In this document: positions 26,133-35,424 of the stretch, piece after piece
How positions within the stretch are numbered: position 1 is the first letter of the stretch
How the letters are laid out: every line of letters begins with the position of its first letter
Source of the DNA: Halobacteriales archaeon QS_4_69_225
Lineage (GTDB): Archaea > Halobacteriota > Halobacteria > Halobacteriales > Haloarculaceae
DNA: 64,000 nt
Direction of reading: 5' to 3'
Assembly: GCA_003020965.1 (NCBI GenBank)
Contig: PXRL01000020.1
Coordinates: 1 to 64,000, forward strand
Notes under the pieces: model-generated
Database searches by the model: none
What the model saw: only the letters and a program-made list of their open reading frames with translations
Told to the model about the DNA's origin: nothing
Made by a program: the position numbers and the translations under genes

Positions 26133-26918
26133 TCACCCGCGGACCCGCGTCGCCCCCTTCCGTAGCACCTTCCGGTTGGGGATGAGGTACTCCTCGTCGT
26201 CGCTCTCGACGAGCGTGACGAAGACGTCCATCTCCTGGACGATGCCTCGACTGCCGTCTATCTCCACCTCGTCGCCGATGCTGTACGGCTCCACCAGCAG
26301 GAGGTAGACCCCGGCGGCGGCCGACGACAGGAGGTCCTTGAACGCGAGGCCGCCGAGAAAGAACAGTCCGAAGGCGTACGCCGCCAGCATGATGAGCAGG
26401 GCGTCGGTGGCGACCCGGAGCTGTGACAGCGCGACCAGCGTGGCGATGTACAGCACCGAGTACTTCACCAGCCGCGGGATGACGGTCACTTCGGGGAGTT
26501 TGACGCTGCGAAGCCGCTCGCCGACGACGATCTCGGCCTTGTCGCCGACGAGGATGCCGACGATGACGACGAGCACGGCGACGAACAGTCGGGCGAGGAA
26601 CTGATTGATCGTGAAGACGAGCGACCGGGACGGCACGACGTTGAGCGTCTCGACGACGTACAGCGCCCCGAAAAGGAGCAAAAAGACGCCGCACACCTGC
26701 GAGACGAGTCCGACCGTCGAGCTGCCGATGCCCTGTGCGGCCCGCTCGAAGGCCGTCCCCTCGACGGCCTCGTCGACGCCGAACCGGAGCAGCACCCGCC
26801 GGACGATCCAGACGGTGCCGCCCCAGACGGCGAGCCCGCCGACGACGAGCGCGACCGCCAGCGTGAGGTTGCCGCCGTCGGGAGCCAGCCCCTCGAACTG
26901 CTCGGGGACGGGCTGCAT
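26133..26918 (-). CDS. mscS: Small-conductance mechanosensitive channel (MscS family)
   Basis: 261-residue membrane protein. N-terminal helices (LAVALVVGGLAVWGGTVWIV; VCGVFLLLFGALYVVETL; LFVAVLVVIVGILVG; further helices to about 190) precede the MscS core. The pore-helix/beta-domain motif is GGLAFKDLLSSAAAGVYLLL followed by PYSIGDEVEIDGSRGIVQEM and YLIPNRKVL. It opens under membrane tension to release solutes on hypo-osmotic shock. It begins two bases after the dacZ stop, so the pair is co-transcribed; c-di-AMP controls osmolyte transport in many microbes. Confidence 0.92.
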   Translation of the reverse strand: MQPVPEQFEGLAPDGGNLTLAVALVVGGLAVWGGTVWIVRRVLLRFGVDEAVEGTAFERAAQGIGSSTVGLVSQVCGVFLLLFGALYVVETLNVVPSRSLVFTINQFLARLFVAVLVVIVGILVGDKAEIVVGERLRSVKLPEVTVIPRLVKYSVLYIATLVALSQLRVATDALLIMLAAYAFGLFFLGGLAFKDLLSSAAAGVYLLLVEPYSIGDEVEIDGSRGIVQEMDVFVTLVESDDEEYLIPNRKVLRKGATRVRG

Positions 26919-26920
26919 GC

Positions 26921-27730
26921 TCAGTACTCCTCCGGGTCGAGCTCGAGGACTATCTCCCCGCCGGAGAAGGCCCGGACGAGTCCGTCGGACTCCGACAGCA
27001 CCACCGCCACGGCGTTCGTGTCCCGCGTGATGGCGCCGGCGGCCATGTGGCGGGCGCCGAGGCCTTTCGGGATGTCGACGCCCTCGGCGGCGGGCTCGAG
27101 ATAGCGGTACGAGGAGACGATCTTCCCGGCGTCGCTGATGACGAAGGCACCGTCCAGCCGGGAGAACTCCTTCAACATCACGTCCACGATGGGGTCGCCG
27201 ACGTGGACGTGGCTCTTCTCGAAGGGATTGTACGACAGCGGCCGGGAGTTGTTCATCACCTTCCCGGCGTCGCCGACGACGAACAGCGCACCGACGCGCT
27301 TGCCCTTCTGGCCCTTCTTGCCCAGCTCGATGGCCACCTCGAAGACGTTCCGGATGACCTCCGGATCGGCCCGGCTGTTGACGAACAGCCCGTACACCCC
27401 CGAGCGGTCGAAGTCGCCGGCCCGGACCCGCGTGACGGCGTCGATGTCGTCGGCGAACAGCTCCGCCGCACAGCCGACCTGGTCGCCCTCCTCGAGGTAG
27501 CCGTCGTCGAGCCCGCCCTCGACGCCGAATCGGATGCGCTCCCGGAGGCTCCGGAACTCCAGCGGCAGCTCCACGTACCGCTCGGCGTCGACGGCGTTTT
27601 CCGGCGCGACCACGACGACCGGCGGCTCCGCGTCCGCGAACGACTCGTGGACCGACGCGCTCGGCGAGAAGAGAAAGACGCTGTCGACGTCGGCGACGAT
27701 GTCATCCAGCAGCGCTCCGAGTTCGTCCAT
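26921..27730 (-). CDS. dacZ: Archaeal diadenylate cyclase DacZ
   Basis: DisA_N-type diadenylate cyclase making c-di-AMP from two ATP, 269 residues. Catalytic motifs are LDGAFVISDAGKIVSSYRYL (the DGA motif) and GLGARHMAAGAITRDTNAVA (RHx motif, here RHMAA), with an N-terminal archaeal domain before them. In Haloferax the homologue is needed and its level must be balanced. The start is ATG 27730; GTG 27733 directly precedes it. Two bases separate its TGA from the mscS ATG. Confidence 0.93.
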   Translation of the reverse strand: MDELGALLDDIVADVDSVFLFSPSASVHESFADAEPPVVVVAPENAVDAERYVELPLEFRSLRERIRFGVEGGLDDGYLEEGDQVGCAAELFADDIDAVTRVRAGDFDRSGVYGLFVNSRADPEVIRNVFEVAIELGKKGQKGKRVGALFVVGDAGKVMNNSRPLSYNPFEKSHVHVGDPIVDVMLKEFSRLDGAFVISDAGKIVSSYRYLEPAAEGVDIPKGLGARHMAAGAITRDTNAVAVVLSESDGLVRAFSGGEIVLELDPEEY

Positions 27731-27865
27731 CACACCTTTATCACATCAAACAGGAAAAAGCGTTTTGGGGGGTCCGACGTGCGGCAGACGGGTATCACCG
27801 AACGGACAGATCATCCGACCGGCGCCCGTCGGAGGGTCCATTCCCGGCGGCCGCCTGCCGCCGGC

Positions 27866-28186
27866 ATGCGCGTCGCCGTCCTCGGCGCCGGCTACGCCGA
27901 CCCGACGGTCGCCCGCCGTCTCGAGCGGCGGCTCCCCGAGGAGGCCGCCCTGGTCGTCGTCGACGACTCCGGGACCCACCTCGTCCAGCACGAACTCCAC
28001 TGCGTCGTCCGGCGACCGTCGCCCGGGTCGGTCCGGGTCGGCCACGAGGACGGAACGGTGAGACGAGTCTCGTCGCCGCGCGTCGAGAAGGCGTTGGAGC
28101 GTTACCTGGCGTCCTGCAGGGACCGAACGGTGTCGGACATGAGCCATCGGTCCTCCTCGTCGGGGTCCTCGATGCAGAGCGCGTAG
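27866..28186 (+). pseudogene. Truncated NADH dehydrogenase (type II) N-terminal relic
   Basis: Starts MRVAVLGAGYADPTVARRLE and continues VVVDDSGTHLVQHELHCVVR, matching the FAD-binding N-terminus of NDH-2-like flavoproteins, where GAGYAG is expected (here GAGYAD). After about 55 residues the resemblance ends; the next part (VRVGHEDGTVRRVSSPRVEK) may be a fused remnant of the C-terminus. At about 107 codons it is far below the ~380 of the family, and it overlaps the gene on the opposite strand. Probably not functional. Confidence 0.55.
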
Positions 28187-28278
28187 AAGCTGTCGCGTCC
28201 CTCGTCGACCGAGATGCGGTAACCGCTGCTCGTCAGCGACGCGCCGTCGCGACCCGCGTCCAGCGTCGATTCGTTCAC
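28102..28278 (-). CDS. Small haloarchaeal hypothetical protein
   Basis: 58-residue acidic protein, GTG start at 28278 giving VNESTLDAGRDGASLTSSGY, ending in DRWLMSDTVRSLQDAR. Its composition and the compact Trp/Tyr pattern (FYALCIEDPDEEDRW) look like short conserved haloarchaeal proteins. No function known to me. It is convergent with the NDH-2 relic. Confidence 0.6.
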   Translation of the reverse strand: MNESTLDAGRDGASLTSSGYRISVDEGRDSFYALCIEDPDEEDRWLMSDTVRSLQDAR

Positions 28279-28370
28279 GCACGTAGTTCGGTGTTCGGCA
28301 AAAATAACCCGCACGGTTTTCCATGGAGCGTAAACCGGTCTCCGGCCGGTCGGCGTCCGATCCCGTCCAC

Positions 28371-28387
28371 CGATATACTTTTTTGGC
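28371..28387 (+). promoter_or_regulatory. Likely trpB promoter
   Basis: CGATATACTTTTTTGG lies about 25-35 bases before the trpB ATG. This is a TATA-like stretch at the distance expected for a haloarchaeal transcript with a very short leader. Confidence 0.45.
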
Positions 28388-28406
28388 TACCGTCGGACGG
28401 AACGGT

Positions 28407-29567
<1,161 letters not shown>

Positions 29568-29664
29568 GCCAGACGCCGCGCCGCGTTCGCCGCCCGCTCG
29601 GGTGCGCGCTCGCCGCTCCCGGTCCGGCTTCCCGGTCCGGCCCAGCCGCGACCCGCGAGCCGTC

Positions 29665-30225
29665 TCAGCCGAGTTCTTTCTCGAAGTGGACGAGTTCGTA
29701 GTCGCCCTCGGTCGACTCGCCGGCGACGCTGTACCCCTCGTCGGCGTAGAACTCGACGGCTGCCGCCTGCCGTCGTGCGGTCGTCGCCAGCACGGGGTCG
29801 AACCCCGCCCGCCCGGCGGCGGTCTCCAGCGCCCGCAGCAGCCGCCGGCCGTACCCCCGGCGCTGACACGACGGCGCCACGCGCATCCGGTGGAGCTCCG
29901 CCGCCCCCGCGACCGTCCGCTCGTCGTCGTGGCCGGCCGCCGCCGGCACGAACCCGCCCATCGCGACCAGGGCGCCGTCGCGGACCCGCGGGACCGCCTC
30001 GCCGGCGACCGCCGCCGGCACCGTGCCGACGAGGAACGCCCCGCCGACGTCGAGGTACGCCGTCTCGACATCCCGGAGGTCGTCGGTGCCGGGGACGTCC
30101 GCCGGATCGGTGCCCGCGTCCCGCAGCGCCAGCTCGTGCAACTGCCAGACGGCGTCGGCATCCCGCCGGTCGTACTCCCGGAGCGAGAGCGGCGGCGACC
30201 CGTCGGCGTCGCGGTCCGTCATCAT
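29665..30225 (-). CDS. GNAT family N-acetyltransferase
   Basis: 186-residue acetyl-CoA-dependent acetyltransferase. The acetyl-CoA-binding motif is ELHRMRVAPSCQRRGYGRRL followed by LETAAGRAGFDPVLA, and FYADEGYSVAGE matches the C-terminal GNAT block. The substrate is unknown. Two adjacent ATGs (30225 and 30222) can serve as start. It is the last gene before the left border of the tRNA-Leu island. Confidence 0.9.
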   Translation of the reverse strand: MMTDRDADGSPPLSLREYDRRDADAVWQLHELALRDAGTDPADVPGTDDLRDVETAYLDVGGAFLVGTVPAAVAGEAVPRVRDGALVAMGGFVPAAAGHDDERTVAGAAELHRMRVAPSCQRRGYGRRLLRALETAAGRAGFDPVLATTARRQAAAVEFYADEGYSVAGESTEGDYELVHFEKELG

Positions 30226-30303
30226 ACGAACCGTGGGGCGGGGCCGTGTTCAGCCTTCGTCTTCCGTCGGTGTCGGTGGCGCCGCTCCTCGCAGGGTCGC
30301 TCG

Positions 30304-30459
30304 ATGCGCGGGGCCGGATTCGAACCTCGTCGAGACGGTTGTGCTCGCTTCGCCGCGCGCGTCCGGTATGGTTCAACCCGACGCCTGCTCTCTCGCTCAC
30401 CCGTTCGCATATGCGCGGGACCGGATTCGACCCGACAGACCCTTGGACAGCGTTCTAAT
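30304..30459 (-). repeat. Left border repeat with tRNA-Leu 3'-half relic
   Basis: On the minus strand, 30412-30459 reads TTAGAACGCTGTCC, then GGGTCTGTCGGGTCGAATCC, then GGTCCCGCGCA. This aligns with the tRNA-Leu at 38999 from the anticodon to the discriminator base with a few changes and a three-base gap. A second tRNA-end-like piece is at 30305-30330. This is the form an attachment site takes after integration into a tRNA 3' end. Confidence 0.7.
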
Positions 30460-30654
30460 ACGGATCGTGGCTCTGAACCAAATCTGTAGTATCCGCCGGC
30501 TCGATCCGTTGAAAACTCCGAATTTTTGTTCCCTACCGGTAAATTCACTCATGTTACAAAACCTGTGGCCTCGTTACCGAGTCATCGAACCCGTGTGAAA
30601 TAAACCGATGGGGGGTGGTAACGAATCTGATGACGTTCGCGTCAATACGGTAGC

Positions 30655-31026
30655 ATGAACCGGAATCTACTCCTCACCGGAATACTGACGATCACAGCAT
30701 TGAGTGCCGGCTGTACGAGTTTTACCCCGGCGGAGTCTCCGACACCGACCGAGCCGCCGCCACAGCTCGAGATCAGAGCCGCGTCCCAGCACGACGTGGC
30801 CGTGACGATCTCGGAGGACCCGGATACGGGCTCCGTTCTGCTCGATCGGACGTTTACCCTTCGACCGGGAGAGACGCTCCGGTTCGAAGACACCCTCGCC
30901 GAAACTGCCAGGTACGACGTATCAGTCCGTGTAGAGAGCGGCGACTCGTGGAACCGGACGGTCGTGCCAGGGAACAGGTACGTCATTGAGATCACTGCCG
31001 ACGGAGAAATGAAAGTGGCGTTATAG
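30655..31026 (+). CDS. Small secreted lipoprotein, unknown function
   Basis: 123-residue protein with a Sec-type signal and lipobox (LLLTGILTITALSAGC, Cys about residue 20), a Pro/Thr linker (SPTPTEPPP) and a beta-rich domain of about 85 residues containing HDVAVTISEDPDTG and FTLRPGETLRFEDTLAET. It resembles the small exported Ig-like haloarchaeal lipoproteins, but no family is recognised. GC is lower than in the core genes. It lies just inside the left island border and is transcribed alone. Confidence 0.75.
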   Translation: MNRNLLLTGILTITALSAGCTSFTPAESPTPTEPPPQLEIRAASQHDVAVTISEDPDTGSVLLDRTFTLRPGETLRFEDTLAETARYDVSVRVESGDSWNRTVVPGNRYVIEITADGEMKVAL

Positions 31027-31034
31027 CTGGGACG

Positions 31035-31056
31035 CCGGCAGTACCGTAACTGCCGG
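31035..31056. terminator. Perfect hairpin after the lipoprotein gene
   Basis: CCGGCAGT-ACCGTA-ACTGCCGG, an eight-pair stem nine bases after the stop codon. Its arms equal the core of the terminal repeat of the 106-110 bp elements (ACTGCCGG). It may be a terminator or a minimal relative of those elements. Confidence 0.45.
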
Positions 31057-31507
31057 GTACTCGGACGTTTCCGGCAGTTTCCGCCTGCTGTACTGGCATT
31101 TTAAATTACTCGCGGGGTCTCCGATACCGAACGAGCGACCGACAGGACCCAGTCTGTCCTCGGAGTGGACGATTCCTTCTGCCGTCAGTAACGCCCGAAC
31201 TTCCGGTAGCCGGGCTGTGGACGTGTCCGGGAGCTATTCCGGCACGTGAACGCCTCGACTGCCGATCTCGCCGCCAAATACGGTACCGTGGACCCGGCGG
31301 GATAGTTCGCCGTCTCTATCCCAAGCGAGTGCGAAGTCTGCTCGAAACTTGCGAGACGCTCGGCATCGCCGACTGGTGGAACCATGCTCAACTTACTACG
31401 ACCCGGCTATCGGCACTCGTATGACCCGTCGTCGCTGAACTATTTGACATATTCAGGTACGCGGACGGTACACTCAATATGCACACTCACAAATGTGCAG
31501 TATCAGT
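31057..31507. other. Intergenic region before the regulator, ~450 bp
   Basis: No gene is supported. Frame fragments such as RRLYPKRVRSLLETCETLGI (plus strand, around 31300) hint at a decayed gene but match nothing I recognise. A/T-rich DNA at 31440-31500 probably holds the promoter of the regulator gene. Confidence 0.4.
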
Positions 31508-32170
31508 ATGTATCAGGCGAAGATTTACGTCGATTTCGATTCTGCGGGAGCCCTGTATAACGCCACACGGACGTTTGACACGCCACTAGATGTGCTTGAG
31601 GAGGAGGTCCACGATAACGGAACGATCAGTTTCATTATCGACGTGGGAGAGAATCGAGAAACCTTTCTCAACCGGATCCGTGACGAACCCAACGTCTCCG
31701 GAATAGAACGGTTAGATAACGGTCGGCTTCTAATTCGCAAGGAAGCAAGGGGCGCAACCGTCGCGATTCGGCGGAACCACGGGAAACTTCGCGGTATAGA
31801 CAAAGTATGGGGGACAAAACGCATTTTCGAGGTCGTCCTCCTACGTCATGATGATCTCCGGAGCATGGTCGCCGAACTCCGGGAAATTAGTATAGTTCGC
31901 GTCGAAAGTATCGTCAAGCTGACCGGCCCGGCCCCCGTCCTCTCCGATCGGCAGCACGAAACACTCGAAACCGCGATAGAAATGGGGTACTTCGAGTGGC
32001 CTCGACGAGCGGATATCGAGACCGTCGCCGACACACTCGGCGTTACACACTCGACTGCCCTCGAGCACCTGCGCAAGGCACAACAGAAGCTCCTCACGCG
32101 CGCTCTGCAAACAGCTACGACCCGTACGACGAAACAAGACCGGCAGTTCTTGCTGGACTCCAATAACTGA
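31508..32170 (+). CDS. Bat-type HTH_10 transcriptional regulator
   Basis: 220-residue regulator of the bacterio-opsin-activator family. The C-terminal HTH_10 domain begins at LSDRQHETLETAIEMGYFEW and continues ADIETVADTLGVTHSTALEH; the N-terminal half (YQAKIYVDFDSAGALYN onward) is the usual ligand- or partner-sensing part. Start chosen at ATG 31508; ATG 31493 adds MCSIS. It lies directly upstream of the transporter/CoA-transferase operon on the same strand, so it is the likely activator of that operon. Confidence 0.85.
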   Translation: MYQAKIYVDFDSAGALYNATRTFDTPLDVLEEEVHDNGTISFIIDVGENRETFLNRIRDEPNVSGIERLDNGRLLIRKEARGATVAIRRNHGKLRGIDKVWGTKRIFEVVLLRHDDLRSMVAELREISIVRVESIVKLTGPAPVLSDRQHETLETAIEMGYFEWPRRADIETVADTLGVTHSTALEHLRKAQQKLLTRALQTATTRTTKQDRQFLLDSNN

Positions 32171-32285
32171 TACCGTATAAACACCCGACAAGTGTTGGCA
32201 ATCCAGTCATCCGTTCTCACACCTCAAACACACGTAGTCGAACCGGGACGGTGTGAATGTGCTTGCGGTGTCCCGGAGGGGCTGA

Positions 32286-33635
32286 ATGGTGACACCTGTG
32301 ACGCGACAACCGACACGACGAACGTACGTCAAGACCATCGGTGCAGTTGGTACTATCGGCCTGGCAGGGTGTACTGGAAATCAGCAGGACGGCGACGGTA
32401 GTGGGGGCAACGGAGGGTCGAGCGACGATTCGAATTCCTCAAGAAACGTAGTCCGAATGCTGAGCGACCGCAGTGCACGTGACATCTGGGAGTCGTCCAT
32501 CGAGGAGTTCAACGCTAATTCCGAACACACGGTGGAGGTAACCTGGCTGCCCAAAGGCGTCACCACGAACGAGCAGATCGAGAAGATGCGCGGAGCCGGC
32601 AATCTCCCAGAAATCGTCTTCGAAACCTCGACCGATGCCTACCGGGAGACGATCAACGGCGCCACGGCACCGGTCACGGGATTAGTCGACGAACTCAATA
32701 CGCTTGATCCGGTCCGGTACCAGGGTGACTCATATCTCCTGCCAGCGGTGACAATCCCGCTGATGGGTGTCTACCGCGAGGATATCGTCGAGGGTGAACC
32801 ACGGACCCGTGCAGAGTGGGTAACCGAGGCCCGACGTATCAGTGAGGAAGAGGGCATGGGTGGGCTGATCATGCCCAGTGGCCGGACCAACAATGCGACC
32901 ACGCAGGTCAACCAGAATCTATTCAACGCCGGTGTGGAGATTTATCAGGGGCCGTCAGACGACATCGAGGTCACGCTTGATCAAGGTGACAATCGACAGC
33001 GGGCGATCGAGACGTACCGCTGGATGAAAGAGGTCTCCCAGTACAATCCCAACACGAGCGGCTGGGAGTGGGGTGACACCGTCAACGCATTCGTCCAGGA
33101 GCAAGCAGCCGCGGCCCTCACTATTGGCGGGCTAATAATCCTTCAAGTGCAGGCCAACAGGCCCGAACTTGCCTCACAGTTGCGAGCGATGCCGTTCCCG
33201 TCCGTCGAAGGCGTCGAATCCGACCACTGGTTTGCGTACACTGAGGGCTTCTATCTGAACGAGAGTGCACCTAACCTTGACGGGGCACGTGACTACCTGC
33301 AGTTCTTCATGAGTTCGGACTACTACCTGAATTTCATCACCGAAACCCCCCTATTCAACTTCCCGACCTCGCTGGAGCAGGTGCAGAGTGAAACCTACCA
33401 GAGCCCCGATATTGTCGGACGGCACCAGAATCTCGTCGACATCGTCGTCGATAACTGGGAGAATATGCGCCCGGTTCTGGCCACCGCTGACGGAGGCTCG
33501 CCGAACATCGTCGCGGCGAACGCGTACGGACGACAGATCATGGGGCAGTCCGCCGACCAACTGATCACGGGCGATCTCGGTCCCGAGGAAACCGTAGATT
33601 GGGCTGCCGAGCAACTCCGGGGCCTGGAAGAATAA
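32286..33635 (+). CDS. ABC transporter solute-binding lipoprotein (sugar type)
   Basis: 449-residue extracellular binding protein. It has a Tat motif (TRRTYVKTIGAVG) and lipobox GLAGC (Cys about residue 29), then a Gly/Ser/Asp linker. Family-1 features follow: SIEEFNANSEHTVEVTWLPK, LPEIVFETSTDAYRE and FYLNESAPNLDGARDYLQFF. A GGAGG sequence lies about eight bases before the ATG, rare in this window and supportive of the start. It heads an operon in which two permeases, an ATPase and two metabolic enzymes follow with almost no gaps. The neighbouring enzymes suggest an organic acid rather than a sugar, but this is inference. Confidence 0.9.
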   Translation: MVTPVTRQPTRRTYVKTIGAVGTIGLAGCTGNQQDGDGSGGNGGSSDDSNSSRNVVRMLSDRSARDIWESSIEEFNANSEHTVEVTWLPKGVTTNEQIEKMRGAGNLPEIVFETSTDAYRETINGATAPVTGLVDELNTLDPVRYQGDSYLLPAVTIPLMGVYREDIVEGEPRTRAEWVTEARRISEEEGMGGLIMPSGRTNNATTQVNQNLFNAGVEIYQGPSDDIEVTLDQGDNRQRAIETYRWMKEVSQYNPNTSGWEWGDTVNAFVQEQAAAALTIGGLIILQVQANRPELASQLRAMPFPSVEGVESDHWFAYTEGFYLNESAPNLDGARDYLQFFMSSDYYLNFITETPLFNFPTSLEQVQSETYQSPDIVGRHQNLVDIVVDNWENMRPVLATADGGSPNIVAANAYGRQIMGQSADQLITGDLGPEETVDWAAEQLRGLEE

Positions 33636-33636
33636 A

Positions 33637-34548
33637 ATGGGCGCGGTCCGAGAGCGAGCCCCTGCGCTCGTCAGCGGGAACAGCACCCGCCTTCTCCTGC
33701 TGTTCGCCTTGTTGCCGCTGGGTGCCTTCTTTACAGTTCTTTGGTTTGGACCGATGTTCTACACGCTCGTGATGAGTTTCTTCACCGACCCACTCGGAAG
33801 CGCGCAGTTCACTGGCTTCGGGAACTATCTCGACGTTCTGACCGGCGATACGTTCCCGTTTTACTTGTGGAACAGCGTCCTCTTCGCCGTGAGTACGACC
33901 GTTCTCTCGCTGGTCGTCGGATTGGGGTTCTCTCTGGTGGTCAACGAACAACTGCGCGGACGGCAGGGGTTGCGGACGCTGATGATCGTCCCGTACCTGC
34001 TGCCGACCGTGGTGGTGGTGTTTCTGTGGACTCTTATGCTCGATCAGAACCTCGGACTGCTGAATCAGGCACTCGTCGAGATGGGGATTATTTCGAGCCC
34101 TATCGCGTTCTTTTCGACCCCTGGGCTGGCGATGCCGAGCGTGATCACGGCCAGCGTCTGGAAGTGGGGCTCGTTTGCGTTCTTTATCATTCTGGCCAAC
34201 CTGCAGGCGATTCCGGACGCCTACTACGAACGCGCACAGGTCCAGGGGGCGTCCCCCTGGCAACAGTTCAGAGACATTACCTTCCCCAATCTTCGCGGCG
34301 CTATCCTCCTGATTCTGTTGGTTCGGGGCATCTGGATGTTCAACAAGTTCGATATCATCTGGCTTACCACCCGCGGTGGCCCAATTAATCTGACGACGAC
34401 GCTACCGATTCGTGTGTACGACCTCGCGATTCGCTCCGGTGCCTTCGGCTCTGCAACGGCACTATCGGGTATCATGTTCGCTATCCTCGCCGTGACCGGT
34501 GTGCTGTATTTCACCGTGATGGAACCGGAAGCCGAGGTGAAAGACTGA
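33637..34548 (+). CDS. ABC transporter permease (MalF/UgpA type)
   Basis: 303-residue permease with six membrane segments (for example LLLLFALLPLGAFFTVLWFG and LRTLMIVPYLLPTVVVVFLW). The EAA loop reads YYERAQVQGASPWQQFRDIT followed by FPNLRGAILL. It starts one base after the TAA of the binding protein and ends in TGATG overlap with the next permease, so it is a coupled subunit of one importer. Confidence 0.92.
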   Translation: MGAVRERAPALVSGNSTRLLLLFALLPLGAFFTVLWFGPMFYTLVMSFFTDPLGSAQFTGFGNYLDVLTGDTFPFYLWNSVLFAVSTTVLSLVVGLGFSLVVNEQLRGRQGLRTLMIVPYLLPTVVVVFLWTLMLDQNLGLLNQALVEMGIISSPIAFFSTPGLAMPSVITASVWKWGSFAFFIILANLQAIPDAYYERAQVQGASPWQQFRDITFPNLRGAILLILLVRGIWMFNKFDIIWLTTRGGPINLTTTLPIRVYDLAIRSGAFGSATALSGIMFAILAVTGVLYFTVMEPEAEVKD

Positions 34549-35420
34549 TGTTCGAGAACAGAACGGGCGGCCCCGGTGGACTCGTCTCCAGTCGGACACA
34601 GCGACGCGTACGACGTGTCGCGCTGTACCTGACGGCGTTGATCGTCACGGCGTTCATCGTTACGCCGCTTTACGTGATGATCATCGTCTCGCTTCAGTCA
34701 CCAGAGACGCTGTTCAGCGGTGGGGAATTGACCCTCTTTTCCACGGAGCTGTCGCTGTCGAATTTTCGCACGCTCGTCACCGAGACGGCGACGCCGAGAT
34801 ACTTGTTGAACAGTTTCATCATCACCGCTGGTGTAGTACTCGTCTCGACCGTTCTTGCGGTCGTGTCGGGTTACGGGCTGGCTCGATTCTCTTTCCGCGG
34901 GAAGACCACCACGGCCAGGCTAATTCTGTTCAGCTACATGTTCAGTCCGATCGTGCTCGCCATCCCGCTATACATCATCTTTTTCAATTTGGGACTGCTG
35001 AACTCCCATTTGGCTGCCATTTTCTCGATTTCGGCGATCGCCGCCCCGTTCTCGATCTGGCTGATGTGGCAGTACTTCCAGAATATCCCGGTCACGTACG
35101 AAGAATCGGCTTGGACCTCCGGTGCCACACGATGGCGGACAATCCGGGACGTCGTGCTACCGCTGGCCCGCCCGGGGTATGTTTCCGTTGCCATCTTTGC
35201 GTTTTCAGTCGCTTGGAACGACTACACGATGGTCAAGATCGTACTGAGCGAGCAGGCACTGTATCCGATCACCCTCGGGTCCAGTCTTTTTCTCGATCAG
35301 TTGAACATCGGCTGGGGGGAGCAGATGGCCGCCGCGGTGGTCATGTCGATTCCCCCGTTTCTCGTCGCACTGTTCCTACAGAACTACCTGCTACAGGGAT
35401 TCAACCTCGGACACGAGTAA
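34548..35420 (+). CDS. ABC transporter permease (MalG/UgpE type)
   Basis: 290-residue partner permease with six helices (LYLTALIVTAFIVTPLYVMI; LILFSYMFSPIVLAIPLYII among them). The EAA motif is TYEESAWTSGATRWRTIRDV followed by VLPLARPGYV, the standard ATPase contact. Its ATG overlaps the upstream TGA. Together with the gene at 33637 it would form the transmembrane channel. Confidence 0.92.
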   Translation: MFENRTGGPGGLVSSRTQRRVRRVALYLTALIVTAFIVTPLYVMIIVSLQSPETLFSGGELTLFSTELSLSNFRTLVTETATPRYLLNSFIITAGVVLVSTVLAVVSGYGLARFSFRGKTTTARLILFSYMFSPIVLAIPLYIIFFNLGLLNSHLAAIFSISAIAAPFSIWLMWQYFQNIPVTYEESAWTSGATRWRTIRDVVLPLARPGYVSVAIFAFSVAWNDYTMVKIVLSEQALYPITLGSSLFLDQLNIGWGEQMAAAVVMSIPPFLVALFLQNYLLQGFNLGHE

Positions 35421-35424
35421 GCAC

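Noticed and set aside
30305-30345. Possible separate tRNA gene at the left island border
   Set aside because: Only a TTCGAA T-loop-like core and acceptor-like GCGCGGGG are present; the T-stem does not pair and there is no anticodon arm, so it is a remnant, not a tRNA.
31185-31391. Small minus-strand frame before the regulator gene
   Set aside because: No family resemblance, composition unlike neighbours, and competing fragments on the other strand; left as intergenic.
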